A stretch of DNA of 60,000 bases from Mediterraneibacter gnavus ATCC 29149 (GTDB lineage: Bacteria > Bacillota > Clostridia > Lachnospirales > Lachnospiraceae), in the NCBI RefSeq assembly GCF_008121495.1, contig NZ_CP043051.1, positions 1,230,001 to 1,290,000 on the forward strand, written 5' to 3'. Both the position numbers and the translations under genes were made by a program. Shown here one piece after another: positions 1-7,354 of this stretch. The notes below the pieces were generated by a model. That model worked only from the letters and a program-made list of their open reading frames with translations, searched no databases and was not told where the DNA came from. The first letter of the stretch is position 1. Each line of letters begins with the position of its first letter.

Positions 1-419
1 TATACATTTTTTGTGAAATAGCAGTAAATTACAACCGCTATCATCAATGCAGAACCTACTTTCCAGTTAAGTCCGGTAATCAAATTCACACCGGCGCCGG
101 TTCCTGAGATGTTCCCCATTGTAAAAAAGAGACATGCCATAAACAACGCAATTCCTACAAATCCTGCTGCCACAGGTCCATAATATTTACGGATTGCATG
201 AATGGTCGGCATTCCCGTCACGATCGCCAGCCGGTTTGTCACCATCATAAATGTGATTCCCATAAAAACAATCGGTATGATCAGCCAGATCAGCGTATAT
301 CCGAAATTGCTGCCCAGCATCGCTGCTGTGGTGATCGCCCCGGGGCCGATCACAATTCCCGTTGCGATCAACCCCGGTCCAATTCTTTTTATCAGATCCT
401 TTAATGGAAGCCGTTCAAC
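1..419 (-). CDS. NRAMP-like divalent metal transporter, N-terminal part
   Basis: The frame is open to the window edge, so about 140 N-terminal residues are visible. They start near RLPLKDLIKRIGPGLI and contain several hydrophobic segments (ALFMACLFFTMG, SALMIAVVIYCYF). The first segment matches NRAMP helix 1, but the family's metal-binding DPGN motif reads GPGA (IGPGAITTAAMLGSNFGY), so both side-chain ligands Asp and Asn are lost. Related proteins with altered helix 1 include the NRAMP-related Mg transporters; the substrate here cannot be told. The frame overlaps the end of the upstream aldolase gene, suggesting translational coupling. I see no ATG, GTG or TTG in frame before the first GPG, so the start is unresolved (non-standard start, frameshift or sequence error). 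Confidence 0.75.
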
Positions 420-1216
420 ATTTGCCCCAAATACTTCTGTTGAATTGCCTGTGAAATATGATAAATACGGTCTGACCAGTCCTGTGCTTCTTTTAATGTA
501 TGTTTGTCAGGATTTGCAAATACTTCTCTTGCCGGGCAGATGATTTCCGGTACACAGCCTGCGAATCCGATCAGCGCTCCGTCCATTCCTGGGAACCAGC
601 TTACACACAATGTTTCATCATGACATGTGATCAGGGAAATATCCGGACATTCCTGGCGAAGCAGACGTACATCATGTTCATAGATAGAAGTCACTCGTGT
701 TCCCATTTTGATACATTTCACATGATCAATCTCTTTGCACATTTTGATCAAAGTCTCTACCGGATAGAATGCTTTGCTTGTTGCCGGATACAGATGAATG
801 ATGATATCGATATCTGCGCCTTCTGCTACATCTTTTACATATTCAAACGGTGCATCCGGATTCATTCCAAATCTCAGCCACATATGAGGAGGCATCAGAA
901 GGATTCCATCTGCTCCTGCTTCTTTTGCCATTTCGATGCTTTCTGCTGTGTTCTCACAGTTTACACCGGAAATAATCGTCATCACATCTCCACATTCCTC
1001 TGCACAGATCTCAACAACGCGTTTTCTTTCTGCTCTTGTCAGTCCTGTGATCTCTCCTGTATGTCCGTTACATACAAGACCGTCCATTCCTTTTCCGTAA
1101 AAACTCTTGATCCATCTTAAATATGCTCTGAATTCTGGTTCGTTGATGGAATAATCCTCATTGAGCGGTACTGAAACTGCCGGGAAAATTGTTTTAAAAT
1201 TTTTTACTTTTGCCAT
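401..1216 (-). CDS. Dihydrodipicolinate synthase / N-acetylneuraminate lyase family aldolase
   Basis: 271 residues forming a class I (Schiff-base) TIM-barrel aldolase. It shows the family NGHTGEITGLT loop, the Tyr of the YxxP-type motif in HLYPATSKAFYP, and the candidate Schiff-base Lys in VKCIKMGTR. It is shorter than the usual 290-310 residues, and its C-terminus (GQMLNGFH) looks abrupt. True DapA is unlikely: it sits with a transporter and a LacI regulator rather than lysine genes, so a catabolic 2-oxo-acid aldolase is the better guess. I start at MAKVK because AAAGGAG lies 9 nt upstream; a longer in-frame start 30 nt upstream would include that site. The divergent regulator and the operator palindrome at 1298-1309 suggest LacI-type control. 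Confidence 0.85.
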   Translation of the reverse strand: MAKVKNFKTIFPAVSVPLNEDYSINEPEFRAYLRWIKSFYGKGMDGLVCNGHTGEITGLTRAERKRVVEICAEECGDVMTIISGVNCENTAESIEMAKEAGADGILLMPPHMWLRFGMNPDAPFEYVKDVAEGADIDIIIHLYPATSKAFYPVETLIKMCKEIDHVKCIKMGTRVTSIYEHDVRLLRQECPDISLITCHDETLCVSWFPGMDGALIGFAGCVPEIICPAREVFANPDKHTLKEAQDWSDRIYHISQAIQQKYLGQMLNGFH

Positions 1217-1297
1217 TGTTAAAATCTCCTTTACTTTACATTTCATGATTATTTTCAGGGTTCAAAGATCCTGCGCCTGAATCTTTTGTATGTGTCA

Positions 1298-1309
1298 GCA
1301 AACGTTTGC
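1298..1309. promoter_or_regulatory. LacI-family operator palindrome (aldolase side)
   Basis: GCAAACGTTTGC is a perfect 12-bp palindrome with the central CG typical of LacI-family operators. It lies 82 bp before the aldolase start and faces the divergent LacI gene. A related site, GCAATCGTTTGT, is at 1499-1510. Confidence 0.6.
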
Positions 1310-1379
1310 ATATCTGTTAGTCTTTATATATCATATCTTTGAAATCACCGTCAACGAAATGGACTCCCTCTGCAAGAAG

Positions 1380-1396
1380 TTGCATATACCATGCAA
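1380..1396. repeat. Inverted repeat TTGCAT-N5-ATGCAA
   Basis: 6-bp arms TTGCAT and ATGCAA with a 5-bp spacer in the divergent intergenic region. The same arms recur at 1482-1487 and 1497-1502 with a 9-bp spacer. It may be a second regulatory site or part of a larger operator array. Confidence 0.35.
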
Positions 1397-1450
1397 TTTT
1401 TTGCATATTTTCTATATATCCCCTCCCTTTTTCTTTGATTTTTCAACTAT

Positions 1451-1479
1451 TTGACGGAATTTATTTTTTGAGATAAAAT
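1451..1479 (+). promoter_or_regulatory. Promoter of the LacI-family gene
   Basis: TTGACG (1451-1456), a 17-bp spacer and TAAAAT (1474-1479), 60 bp before the regulator start. Confidence 0.6.
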
Positions 1480-1498
1480 GGTTGCATTAAAATCATAT

Positions 1499-1510
1499 GC
1501 AATCGTTTGT
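1499..1510. promoter_or_regulatory. Putative autoregulatory LacI-family operator
   Basis: GCAATCGTTTGT matches the perfect palindrome at 1298-1309 at 10 of 12 positions. It lies about 20 bp downstream of the -10 of the regulator's own promoter, where repressor would block transcription. Confidence 0.45.
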
Positions 1511-1538
1511 ATCGAACAGACTCATAAAGGAGGCAATC

Positions 1539-2534
1539 ATGGCAACATTAAAAGATGTCGCAAAACTTGCATGTGTAGATGTCAGTACCGTATCACGTGC
1601 TCTGAATAATACTTCTTATGTCCACCCTGACACAAAAGCCCGTATCCTGGCGGCAGTCAAAGAACTGAGTTATCAGCCGAACGTTCTTGCCAAAGGACTG
1701 CGTCAAGGCAAACGCCACACCATCGGGATCGTCGTCCCCAGATTATCCATGACCGTATTTGCAGAACTGATCCAGGGGATTGATGAAGAAGCCCGTTACC
1801 ACGGATATTCTATTTTAGTTTGTACGACTGAAGATGATCCGGATGTAGAGAGAGAATGTCTGAATCGATTGAGAAATGGATTTGTAGACGGCATCATTAT
1901 CGCCGGAACCGGAAAATGCGGACGCCTGATCCGGGATATCCACGCCAGCGGGATTTCTGTCGTACAGATCATCCGAAAGCAGGAATCCCATTTAAGCAGT
2001 GTGATTGCTAATTATAAGCAATCCGCGTATCGTGCCGTAAAATACCTTGCCGGGAAAGGCTGTAAAGAAATCGGGCTGATCAATGGTCCTATGTCCCTTT
2101 CCACTTATTATGAACGATATCAGGGATATAAAAAAGCCATCTCTGAACTCGGTCTGAAAGAAATCTGCCCGGAGTCCACACAACAGGCAAACACTTTTGA
2201 GTACGGCTTTCAGTGCGCGGAATTCTTATTGACCAACTACTTTCACCTGGATGCAATCATCACATCCGTAGATATTCAGGGAATCGGAGCTTTGCGGGCG
2301 GTCAAAGAACAGGCGATGCTGGTTCCGGAAGATATCCGTCTGATCATCCTGACCGGACATTCGATCGGAGGAATGTTGGAAACAACCATGACATCTCTTG
2401 AAATTCCTGCGCATGAAATGGGGAAAAAGGCTGCGCTTATGGCCATTGAAGAAATTGATGCCCCCTCCGATCAAAAACCAAGTCCTCAGCACCTTGTTTT
2501 TGAAGCTACACTTGTAGAACGGGAAAGTTCCTGA
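1539..2534 (+). CDS. LacI/GalR-family transcriptional regulator
   Basis: 331 residues. The N-terminal helix-turn-helix and hinge (DVAKLACVDVSTVSRALNN, then QPNVLAKGLRQGKRHTIGIVVP) are canonical LacI family. Residues from about 60 onward form the periplasmic-binding-protein-like effector domain. The start is fixed by AAAGGAGG 6 nt upstream of ATG; an upstream in-frame start at 1497 has no such site. It is divergent from the aldolase/NRAMP-like pair and probably represses it and itself through the palindromes between them. The effector is unknown, perhaps the aldolase substrate. Confidence 0.9.
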   Translation: MATLKDVAKLACVDVSTVSRALNNTSYVHPDTKARILAAVKELSYQPNVLAKGLRQGKRHTIGIVVPRLSMTVFAELIQGIDEEARYHGYSILVCTTEDDPDVERECLNRLRNGFVDGIIIAGTGKCGRLIRDIHASGISVVQIIRKQESHLSSVIANYKQSAYRAVKYLAGKGCKEIGLINGPMSLSTYYERYQGYKKAISELGLKEICPESTQQANTFEYGFQCAEFLLTNYFHLDAIITSVDIQGIGALRAVKEQAMLVPEDIRLIILTGHSIGGMLETTMTSLEIPAHEMGKKAALMAIEEIDAPSDQKPSPQHLVFEATLVERESS

Positions 2535-2551
2535 TTGTAAAAAATGGTTCA

Positions 2552-2590
2552 AAAAATGGAGACTGCCTTTTAAGACAATCTCCATTTTTA
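2552..2590. terminator. Bidirectional terminator
   Basis: AAAAATGGAGA / TCTCCATTTTT hairpin with A- and T-tracts, between the convergent LacI gene and the J-protein gene. Confidence 0.75.
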
Positions 2591-3613
2591 TTATGCCACA
2601 CTGCCATTTCGGTATCTGTCCGTCTGGCCGCATGCTGCTTCAAACTCTTTTAACTTTTGTTTTGCTTCCGGATTCAGATATTTCGGCACCTCGATCTGCA
2701 CTGTTACGTATTGATCCCCATGTGCGGAAGTGTTTTTCATAGATACGATTCCTTTTCCACGAAGACGGATCTTCGTTCCGGACTGCGTCCCCGGTCGAAT
2801 TTTACACATTACATTTCCATATAATGTAGTAACCAGAACTTCCCCGCCAAAAACTGCTGTTGTAAATGGAATATTTACTTTTGTATACAAATCCTGCCCG
2901 TTCCTCTCGTATCCCGGCTTATCTCCTACCTTTACTTTCAGAAGAAGATCTCCTGCCTCTCCCCCATTGCTTCCCGGCATTCCTTTTCCACGGAGTCTTA
3001 CACTTTTTCCTGTTTCAATGCCCGCCGGTATATGAACCTGCAGAGATTGTGTGCTTCCTCTGCCGTCCGGACTCTGGAGATGAATCACTTTATCACATCC
3101 AAATGCAGCTTCTTCAAAAGTAATCGAAACTTCTGCTCTTAAGTCTTGGCCTTTTCTCACAAACTGACTGCTGTCAAACCCCTGCCTGTAAAATCCATTT
3201 TTGCCAAATCCTCCGCTTTCAAATCCACTGTTTTGGAAACCGCCGGACTGTCTGCCGTGAAAAATATGATCAAACATATCTCCAAAAATATCGTCCATAT
3301 TTCCGCTCTCAAAATGGTACTCCTGATAGCCTCCTCCTGCATTTTCAAAAGGATTACCGTGCGGATTCTGTCCTGCCCCGCTGCCATCAAATGCGGAATG
3401 TCCAAACTGATCGTATAGCCTTTTCTTTTCCGGATCACTTAAAATCGTATATGCTTCTGTCACTTCTTTAAATGATTTCTCTGCCTGTTTATCTCCTGGA
3501 TTGGTATCCGGATGATATTTTTTCGCCAATTTCCGGTATGCTTTTTTAATTGTTCCTGCATCTGCATTTCTGCTGACTCCGAGCACTTCATAATAATCTC
3601 TTTTTGCTGCCAT
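2591..3613 (-). CDS. DnaJ-class J-domain protein without zinc finger (CbpA-like)
   Basis: 340 residues. Residues 1-70 are a J-domain with the HPD tripeptide (KYHPDTNPGDK). Next comes a long Gly/Phe/Ser-rich region (about 75-145), then two substrate-binding beta domains (FVRKGQDLRAEVSITFEEAAFG..., NGQDLYTKVNIPFTTAVFGG). The four CxxCxGxG zinc repeats of DnaJ are absent, as in CbpA and DnaJ class II proteins. It should stimulate a DnaK-type ATPase and hand over unfolded clients in the cytoplasm. It follows hsp20 on the same strand behind a strong hairpin, so it probably belongs to the HrcA-controlled unit but at reduced expression. AGGAGG precedes the start. Confidence 0.92.
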   Translation of the reverse strand: MAAKRDYYEVLGVSRNADAGTIKKAYRKLAKKYHPDTNPGDKQAEKSFKEVTEAYTILSDPEKKRLYDQFGHSAFDGSGAGQNPHGNPFENAGGGYQEYHFESGNMDDIFGDMFDHIFHGRQSGGFQNSGFESGGFGKNGFYRQGFDSSQFVRKGQDLRAEVSITFEEAAFGCDKVIHLQSPDGRGSTQSLQVHIPAGIETGKSVRLRGKGMPGSNGGEAGDLLLKVKVGDKPGYERNGQDLYTKVNIPFTTAVFGGEVLVTTLYGNVMCKIRPGTQSGTKIRLRGKGIVSMKNTSAHGDQYVTVQIEVPKYLNPEAKQKLKEFEAACGQTDRYRNGSVA

Positions 3614-3632
3614 CCTTTCTTCACCTCCTGTT

Positions 3633-3664
3633 CAAAAAAAATCCCCGGGATCACAATCCCGGGG
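3633..3664 (-). terminator. Intrinsic terminator/attenuator between hsp20 and the J-protein gene
   Basis: On the minus strand CCCCGGGAT-TGTG-ATCCCGGGG is followed by eight T. It sits between two genes that look like one transcription unit, so some read-through is likely. Confidence 0.8.
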
Positions 3665-3674
3665 AAAATACCTT

Positions 3675-4115
3675 TTATCCTTCTATTGTTACATATCGTT
3701 TTTCATCCACAGGTTTCTTTTCCTCTTTTTTCGGGATATCAAGCATCAGAATACCATTTTCAAATTTTGCATGAATATCGGTCTCTGTGATATCCTCTCC
3801 AACATAGAAACTTCGGCTCATGTTTCCTGCATAACGCTCTCTTCTAATGTAGGTACCATTCTTATCCTGCTCATCTTTATCGAGACCTCTTGCTGCACTG
3901 ATGGTCAAATATCCGTCTTTCAGTTCCGCTTTCACCTCGTCTTTTTTAAATCCCGGCAGATCGATCGCTACTTCGTAGCCATGTTCTGTCTCTTTGACAT
4001 CGGTTTTCATCATACGATCTGCACGTTTGCCATACAATTTCTTGTCAATATCCGGAAATGAAAAATCCATCCAATCGTTAAATAAGTTTTCTCCAAAAAT
4101 ACTAGGCATCATCAT
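3675..4115 (-). CDS. hsp20: Hsp20 / alpha-crystallin small heat-shock protein
   Basis: 146 residues. The N-terminus (MPSIFGENLFNDWMDFSFPD) matches the short leader seen in many clostridial Hsp20 proteins. The alpha-crystallin domain runs from about 40 to 130 (DVKETEHGYEVAIDLPGFKK, then ...GILMLDIPKKEEKK), with an IXI-like C-terminal tail. It is an ATP-independent holdase. Three consecutive ATG codons stand at the start; AAGGAG is 9 nt before the first. The promoter overlaps a CIRCE element, so HrcA control is expected. The upstream edge of this control region is the left attachment site of the mobile element. Confidence 0.93.
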   Translation of the reverse strand: MMMPSIFGENLFNDWMDFSFPDIDKKLYGKRADRMMKTDVKETEHGYEVAIDLPGFKKDEVKAELKDGYLTISAARGLDKDEQDKNGTYIRRERYAGNMSRSFYVGEDITETDIHAKFENGILMLDIPKKEEKKPVDEKRYVTIEG

Positions 4116-4222
4116 AAGTCATATCTCCTTCCTACTATACAATCATCTATGTAAAGCACAACCGGACGATCCGGAGTGTTGATTACTTTTTGATGAATCC
4201 TTGTTACCTTTGTTCTATTTGT

Positions 4223-4251
4223 AATATAGCATTCATTATTGGCACTGTCAA
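4223..4251 (-). promoter_or_regulatory. Promoter of hsp20
   Basis: Read leftward: TTGACA, 17 bp, TATATT, a near-consensus housekeeping promoter. The -35 lies inside the CIRCE element. Confidence 0.85.
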
Positions 4252-4265
4252 GTGGTGAGTGCTAA
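4239..4265. promoter_or_regulatory. CIRCE element (HrcA operator)
   Basis: TTGGCACTG, a 9-bp spacer and GAGTGCTAA. The right half is a perfect CIRCE half-site (consensus TTAGCACTC-N9-GAGTGCTAA) and the left half has two changes. It covers the hsp20 -35 box. The spacer and right half are part of the 24-bp repeat that bounds the mobile element. Confidence 0.85.
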
Positions 4266-4271
4266 TTTTTT
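4248..4271. repeat. attL core, left 24-bp direct repeat
   Basis: It begins TCAAGTGGTGAGTGC and ends in TTTTTT. It matches 21531-21554 at 23 of 24 positions, with T instead of A at position 6. It contains the right half of the CIRCE element. Confidence 0.8.
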
Positions 4272-4349
4272 GTGAAGAATTTGTGAAGCCTTGATTTTAT
4301 GGGCTTCACAGAGGTTTTTCACTTGCTTTCGCACTCGATTTTCTTGATT

Positions 4350-4438
4350 TTACACCATTTTTACACCATTTCATTTGATTTTGGTGTAACACTCACTTTA
4401 TTTACACCAAATTACACCATCGACTTACATTTACACCA
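4350..4438. repeat. Integrase arm-type repeats TTACACCA (left end)
   Basis: TTACACCA occurs at 4350, 4361, 4402, 4412 and 4431, with one inverted copy TGGTGTAA at 4382. The last copy overlaps the integrase stop codon. Two more copies lie near the right end (21395, 21406). Short repeats near both ends of an element are typical arm-type binding sites of tyrosine integrases. Confidence 0.6.
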
Positions 4439-5653
4439 CAGCAGGTACAGTTTCCGGCAGATTCATTTTTGACATCTCATTTTCTACATGAGCCATTTCA
4501 GCGATATGATTGTAGATATTCATAGTGATCTTCGCATCAGAATGTCCCATTACATATTGCATAACTTTCGGATTAACATTATTCTCACCCAATCTGGTAC
4601 ATCCTGTGTGACGAAGAATGTGTGCAGATATATGAGGCATCAGTTCTGGCTCCCTGTTCTCATTTTCCGCCAATATTGTTTCTCTCTTATTATAGGCATT
4701 AACGATATTCTTCAGAAAACTATTCACACCTGCTGGCATAATCGGACGCCCATGTTTTGTGTTAAAAATAAAACCACTGCGTTTACCAATCTCTACATTA
4801 CTCTGCAATCCCAACATCAAATTTAATTCCTTCTGCTTACGAAACGCATCATATACGGTCTGAGTCATAGGAATTGTTCTGATTCCAGCATCCGTTTTTG
4901 TCTCCGAATCATGGAAACAATAACCTTCTTCTCCCTCATAATAAACAAGCTGTCCATTCACATGAATTTCCCGGTTTTTCATATCCACATCTGACCAGGT
5001 CAATCCGATTGTTTCACTTATTCTCAGGCAGGCTCCAAACATAATCTGCATCATTGGCAAATGCGGCTTATACACCTTACTGTTCTCCACAAATTTCAGA
5101 AGCTTCTCTTGTTGTTCCAGCGTTAATGCCTCTTTCTCCTTTGCAGCGCACCATAATCGCCAAGAGTTCCTGTTACCGGATTTTTACGGATAATCCCATC
5201 CTCCACAGCCATATTAAATGCTGGGTTTAATAAAGCATACATACTTTTAATCGTGCTGTGTGCCAAACCCTCATCCGAAAGTCCTGAAAAAAATGTCCGT
5301 ACATGAGATGTCTTAAAATCAACTACACGGATGTTTCCAAGAGTATTCTTTATCCGATAATTCCATGTTCGCCAGTAGTCCTTTTTCGTTTTTTCCCGGA
5401 TATTCTTTGTCACCATATATCGCTCAAATAATCCATTTACCGTCAATTTCTTTACAGATGTGTCCGTAATAAGCTGATCGTCAATATCTTTATTGATTTT
5501 CTTTTCCTGCTCACGCAGACTTGCCAGATCCATGTCATAGATTGTAACACGCTTTCCGGTAAGCTCATCTTTGTAACGATACATATAACATCCGTCTGGA
5601 CGCTGACTTTCTCCAGTTTTTAAATTTCTGCCTTTATTGTCTTTTCTTGCCAT
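4431..5653 (-). pseudogene. int: Tyrosine recombinase/integrase of the element, frameshifted
   Basis: The N-terminal part (start 5653, AAAGGA 9 nt upstream) carries the arm-binding and SAM-like core-binding domains (LTVNGLFERYMVTKNIREKT...). It stops at 5123 after ...TLGDYGALQRRKRH. In the next frame the protein resumes at once (AAKEKEALTLEQQEKLLKF) and runs to 4431. The catalytic residues are all in the second part: Arg in LRISETIGLTWSDVD, HILRHTG, MGHSDAKITMNIYNH with the nucleophile Tyr. The joined product would be about 405 residues, normal for ICE integrases. A 1-nt shift near 5150 is needed and I see no slippery heptamer there. It is either inactive or a sequencing error. Confidence 0.85.
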
Positions 5654-5853
5654 ACTAATCATTCCTTTCACATTCGTTGTTTGTTATTCGGAATGATTTT
5701 TGTCCTGTTCGTATCAGTCATAATCTGTCTGATATCTGTTCACAGATTAACATAATATTTTAGGATTTCCAAGGGTAAATTATTGAAAAACACTAATTTT
5801 TCTTTGCACTCTCATTCCGAAGGAAATTCGTTGTTTTCTCCTGTTCTCATCCA

Positions 5854-6048
5854 TTACACTGCCATTGCATCAAGATATTTTTTTATCTTATCTACGTTAT
5901 AGAGAACACGTCTGCCAACAATGATCTTTGCTTCTGCACAATCTGCAATTTTTCTTGCTGTGACAGCACCACAGGATAACATTGCCATTAAGCCTTCAAT
6001 GTCCACAGTCAGACGATTTTCAGTGTTATACTCTGTTGTCTTTCTCAT
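5854..6048 (-). CDS. xis: Excisionase-like small helix-turn-helix protein
   Basis: 64 residues: a short winged-helix of the excisionase/HTH_17 type (LMAMLSCGAVTARKIADCAEAKIIVGRRVLYN, then KIKKYLDAMAV). It lies directly upstream of the integrase on the same strand, the usual Xis-Int order. I start at MRKTTEYN because AAAGGAGG is about 10 nt upstream; the ATG 9 nt earlier is too close to that site. It probably directs excision and may regulate int. Confidence 0.75.
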   Translation of the reverse strand: MRKTTEYNTENRLTVDIEGLMAMLSCGAVTARKIADCAEAKIIVGRRVLYNVDKIKKYLDAMAV

Positions 6049-6148
6049 GATGCACATACCTCCTTTCCTCCGTATTCTTTTGCATCACCTCCCAGACAGC
6101 GGTTTCATGCCCGTTGTCAGTACCTTCTCCTGTTGTTTCTGGTTTTAC

Positions 6149-6345
6149 CTAATGATGAATCTTTTTCTGTTCGGCGTGTTGGCTTCCATTCGTACAGGCG
6201 GTGTCAACGTTACATTTGACCTCTATCAGAACTTTTCTGAATGCTGCCAGCTTCTTTTCAAGCATACCAGCCGTTGCCGGAGTATCTTCGATTTCCACAT
6301 ACTACTCTCTGGTATAGCGGTGGAACTCTGTGTTGTCCTTTAATC
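6149..6345 (-). pseudogene. Decayed reading frame between xis and the XRE regulator
   Basis: Leftward translation gives protein-like sequence (KDNTEFHRYTRE, a TAG at 6302-6304, then YVEIEDTPATAGMLEKKLAAF and more) ending in a TAG at 6149. The remaining open part from 6265 is 38 codons. I do not recognise the family. It is probably a broken element gene; the rest of 6060-6470 shows nothing else I can support. Confidence 0.3.
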
Positions 6346-6499
6346 CTCTAAGGGCACCTATACAGCTCATTCAATTTTCAAGGTGCGGAAAAGCTCTTGA
6401 ATTCCTATTCAAAACCTTTTTCTACTAATCACACGTGGCAGAGGCGATAAGGTCATATTTTTCATAAAAAATTTGATTTTTTTCATCTCAGCCTTGTCC

Positions 6500-6587
6500 A
6501 TTCGCTTTTATGCGAATATTGATTATACTGTCATTATATTTCGCTTTAATGTTAATGTCAGGTTTTTTTATTCGCTCAAATGCGAAT
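6500..6587. promoter_or_regulatory. Two palindromic operators ATTCGC-N6-GCGAAT
   Basis: Perfect 18-bp palindromic sites at 6500-6517 and 6570-6587 are exactly 70 bp apart, with an extra half-site TTCGC at 6540. They lie 70-155 bp before the XRE regulator at 6656, which probably binds them. Confidence 0.6.
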
Positions 6588-6655
6588 GTTTCTGTTTACA
6601 TTTTGAGATTTTGATAGTAAAATGGAATTATCAAATAGAAAGCAGGAAATCTGAT

Positions 6656-7210
6656 ATGACGATTGGTGATAAAATAAAAAAAATCCGGACATTCCGGAAT
6701 ATGACACAGGCAGAACTCGGTGCAGCTCTCGGCTGGGGCGATAAAGGTGCAAATCGCCTTGCTCAATACGAAACCAACTACCGGGTTCCCCGTAAAGATC
6801 TGGTTACTGAAATGGCTAAAATTCTCGATGTGAACCCAATTGCTCTGTATGAACCAACTATAATGAATGCCGAAGAATTAATGGAAACACTTTTTTGGAT
6901 TGATGAATTTAATCCCGGTATGATCAAACTATTTCAATTAGAGACTTATCCCGGTGAAAAATGCAATTCCAGTGAAGATACCGCCGTCCGCTATCATGAC
7001 TCTGACGACTGGCCAGTCCATCCACCTGTTGGCATGTGGTTTAATTATGGGGTTCTCAATGATTTTTTGAAAGAATGGACTCTTAGAAAAGAAGAACTGA
7101 AATCTGGCGTGATTACCAGAGATGAATATTTTGAGTGGAAAATCAACTGGCCACAAACCTGTGATGACTGTGGAAAATATGAACCCCAAAAGCATTGGAA
7201 AAAATCATAA
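6656..7210 (+). CDS. XRE-family transcriptional regulator with C-terminal extension
   Basis: 184 residues. Residues 1-65 are a Cro/CI-type helix-turn-helix (IGDKIKKIRTFRNMTQAELGAALGW...GANRLAQYE). The rest is an uncharacterised domain rich in Trp and acidic residues, with a CDDCGKYEP motif near the end that could bind metal. I start at MTIGDK, with AGGAAA upstream; the frame extends further but that part lacks a ribosome site and covers the operators. It is the only rightward gene in this half of the element and probably a switch controlling int/xis, transfer or itself. Confidence 0.8.
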   Translation: MTIGDKIKKIRTFRNMTQAELGAALGWGDKGANRLAQYETNYRVPRKDLVTEMAKILDVNPIALYEPTIMNAEELMETLFWIDEFNPGMIKLFQLETYPGEKCNSSEDTAVRYHDSDDWPVHPPVGMWFNYGVLNDFLKEWTLRKEELKSGVITRDEYFEWKINWPQTCDDCGKYEPQKHWKKS

Positions 7211-7244
7211 TTTATCTGTACTCACCGTACACTCGAAATAAAAA

Positions 7245-7277
7245 AGAGATGCCAGTAATATACTGATATCTCTTTTT
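7245..7277. terminator. Bidirectional terminator between the XRE gene and frdB
   Basis: AGAGATGCCAGTA-ATA-TACTGATATCTCT hairpin with A-tract on the left and TTTTT on the right. It serves the two convergent genes. Confidence 0.75.
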
Positions 7278-7354
7278 CTCTACTATAATTTTGTATGATA
7301 GAGCATGTCTTCCATGTAGAAGATTAAGCTAGAAAAACTTCCAGCTCTTTTTAA

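Noticed and set aside
500..1120. 206-codon rightward frame over the aldolase gene
   Set aside because: Cys/Phe/His-rich shadow of the leftward aldolase, without a ribosome site.
4350..4438. CRISPR-like array of TTACACCA repeats
   Set aside because: Repeats are only 8 bp, unevenly spaced, one inverted, and no cas gene is present; integrase arm sites fit better.
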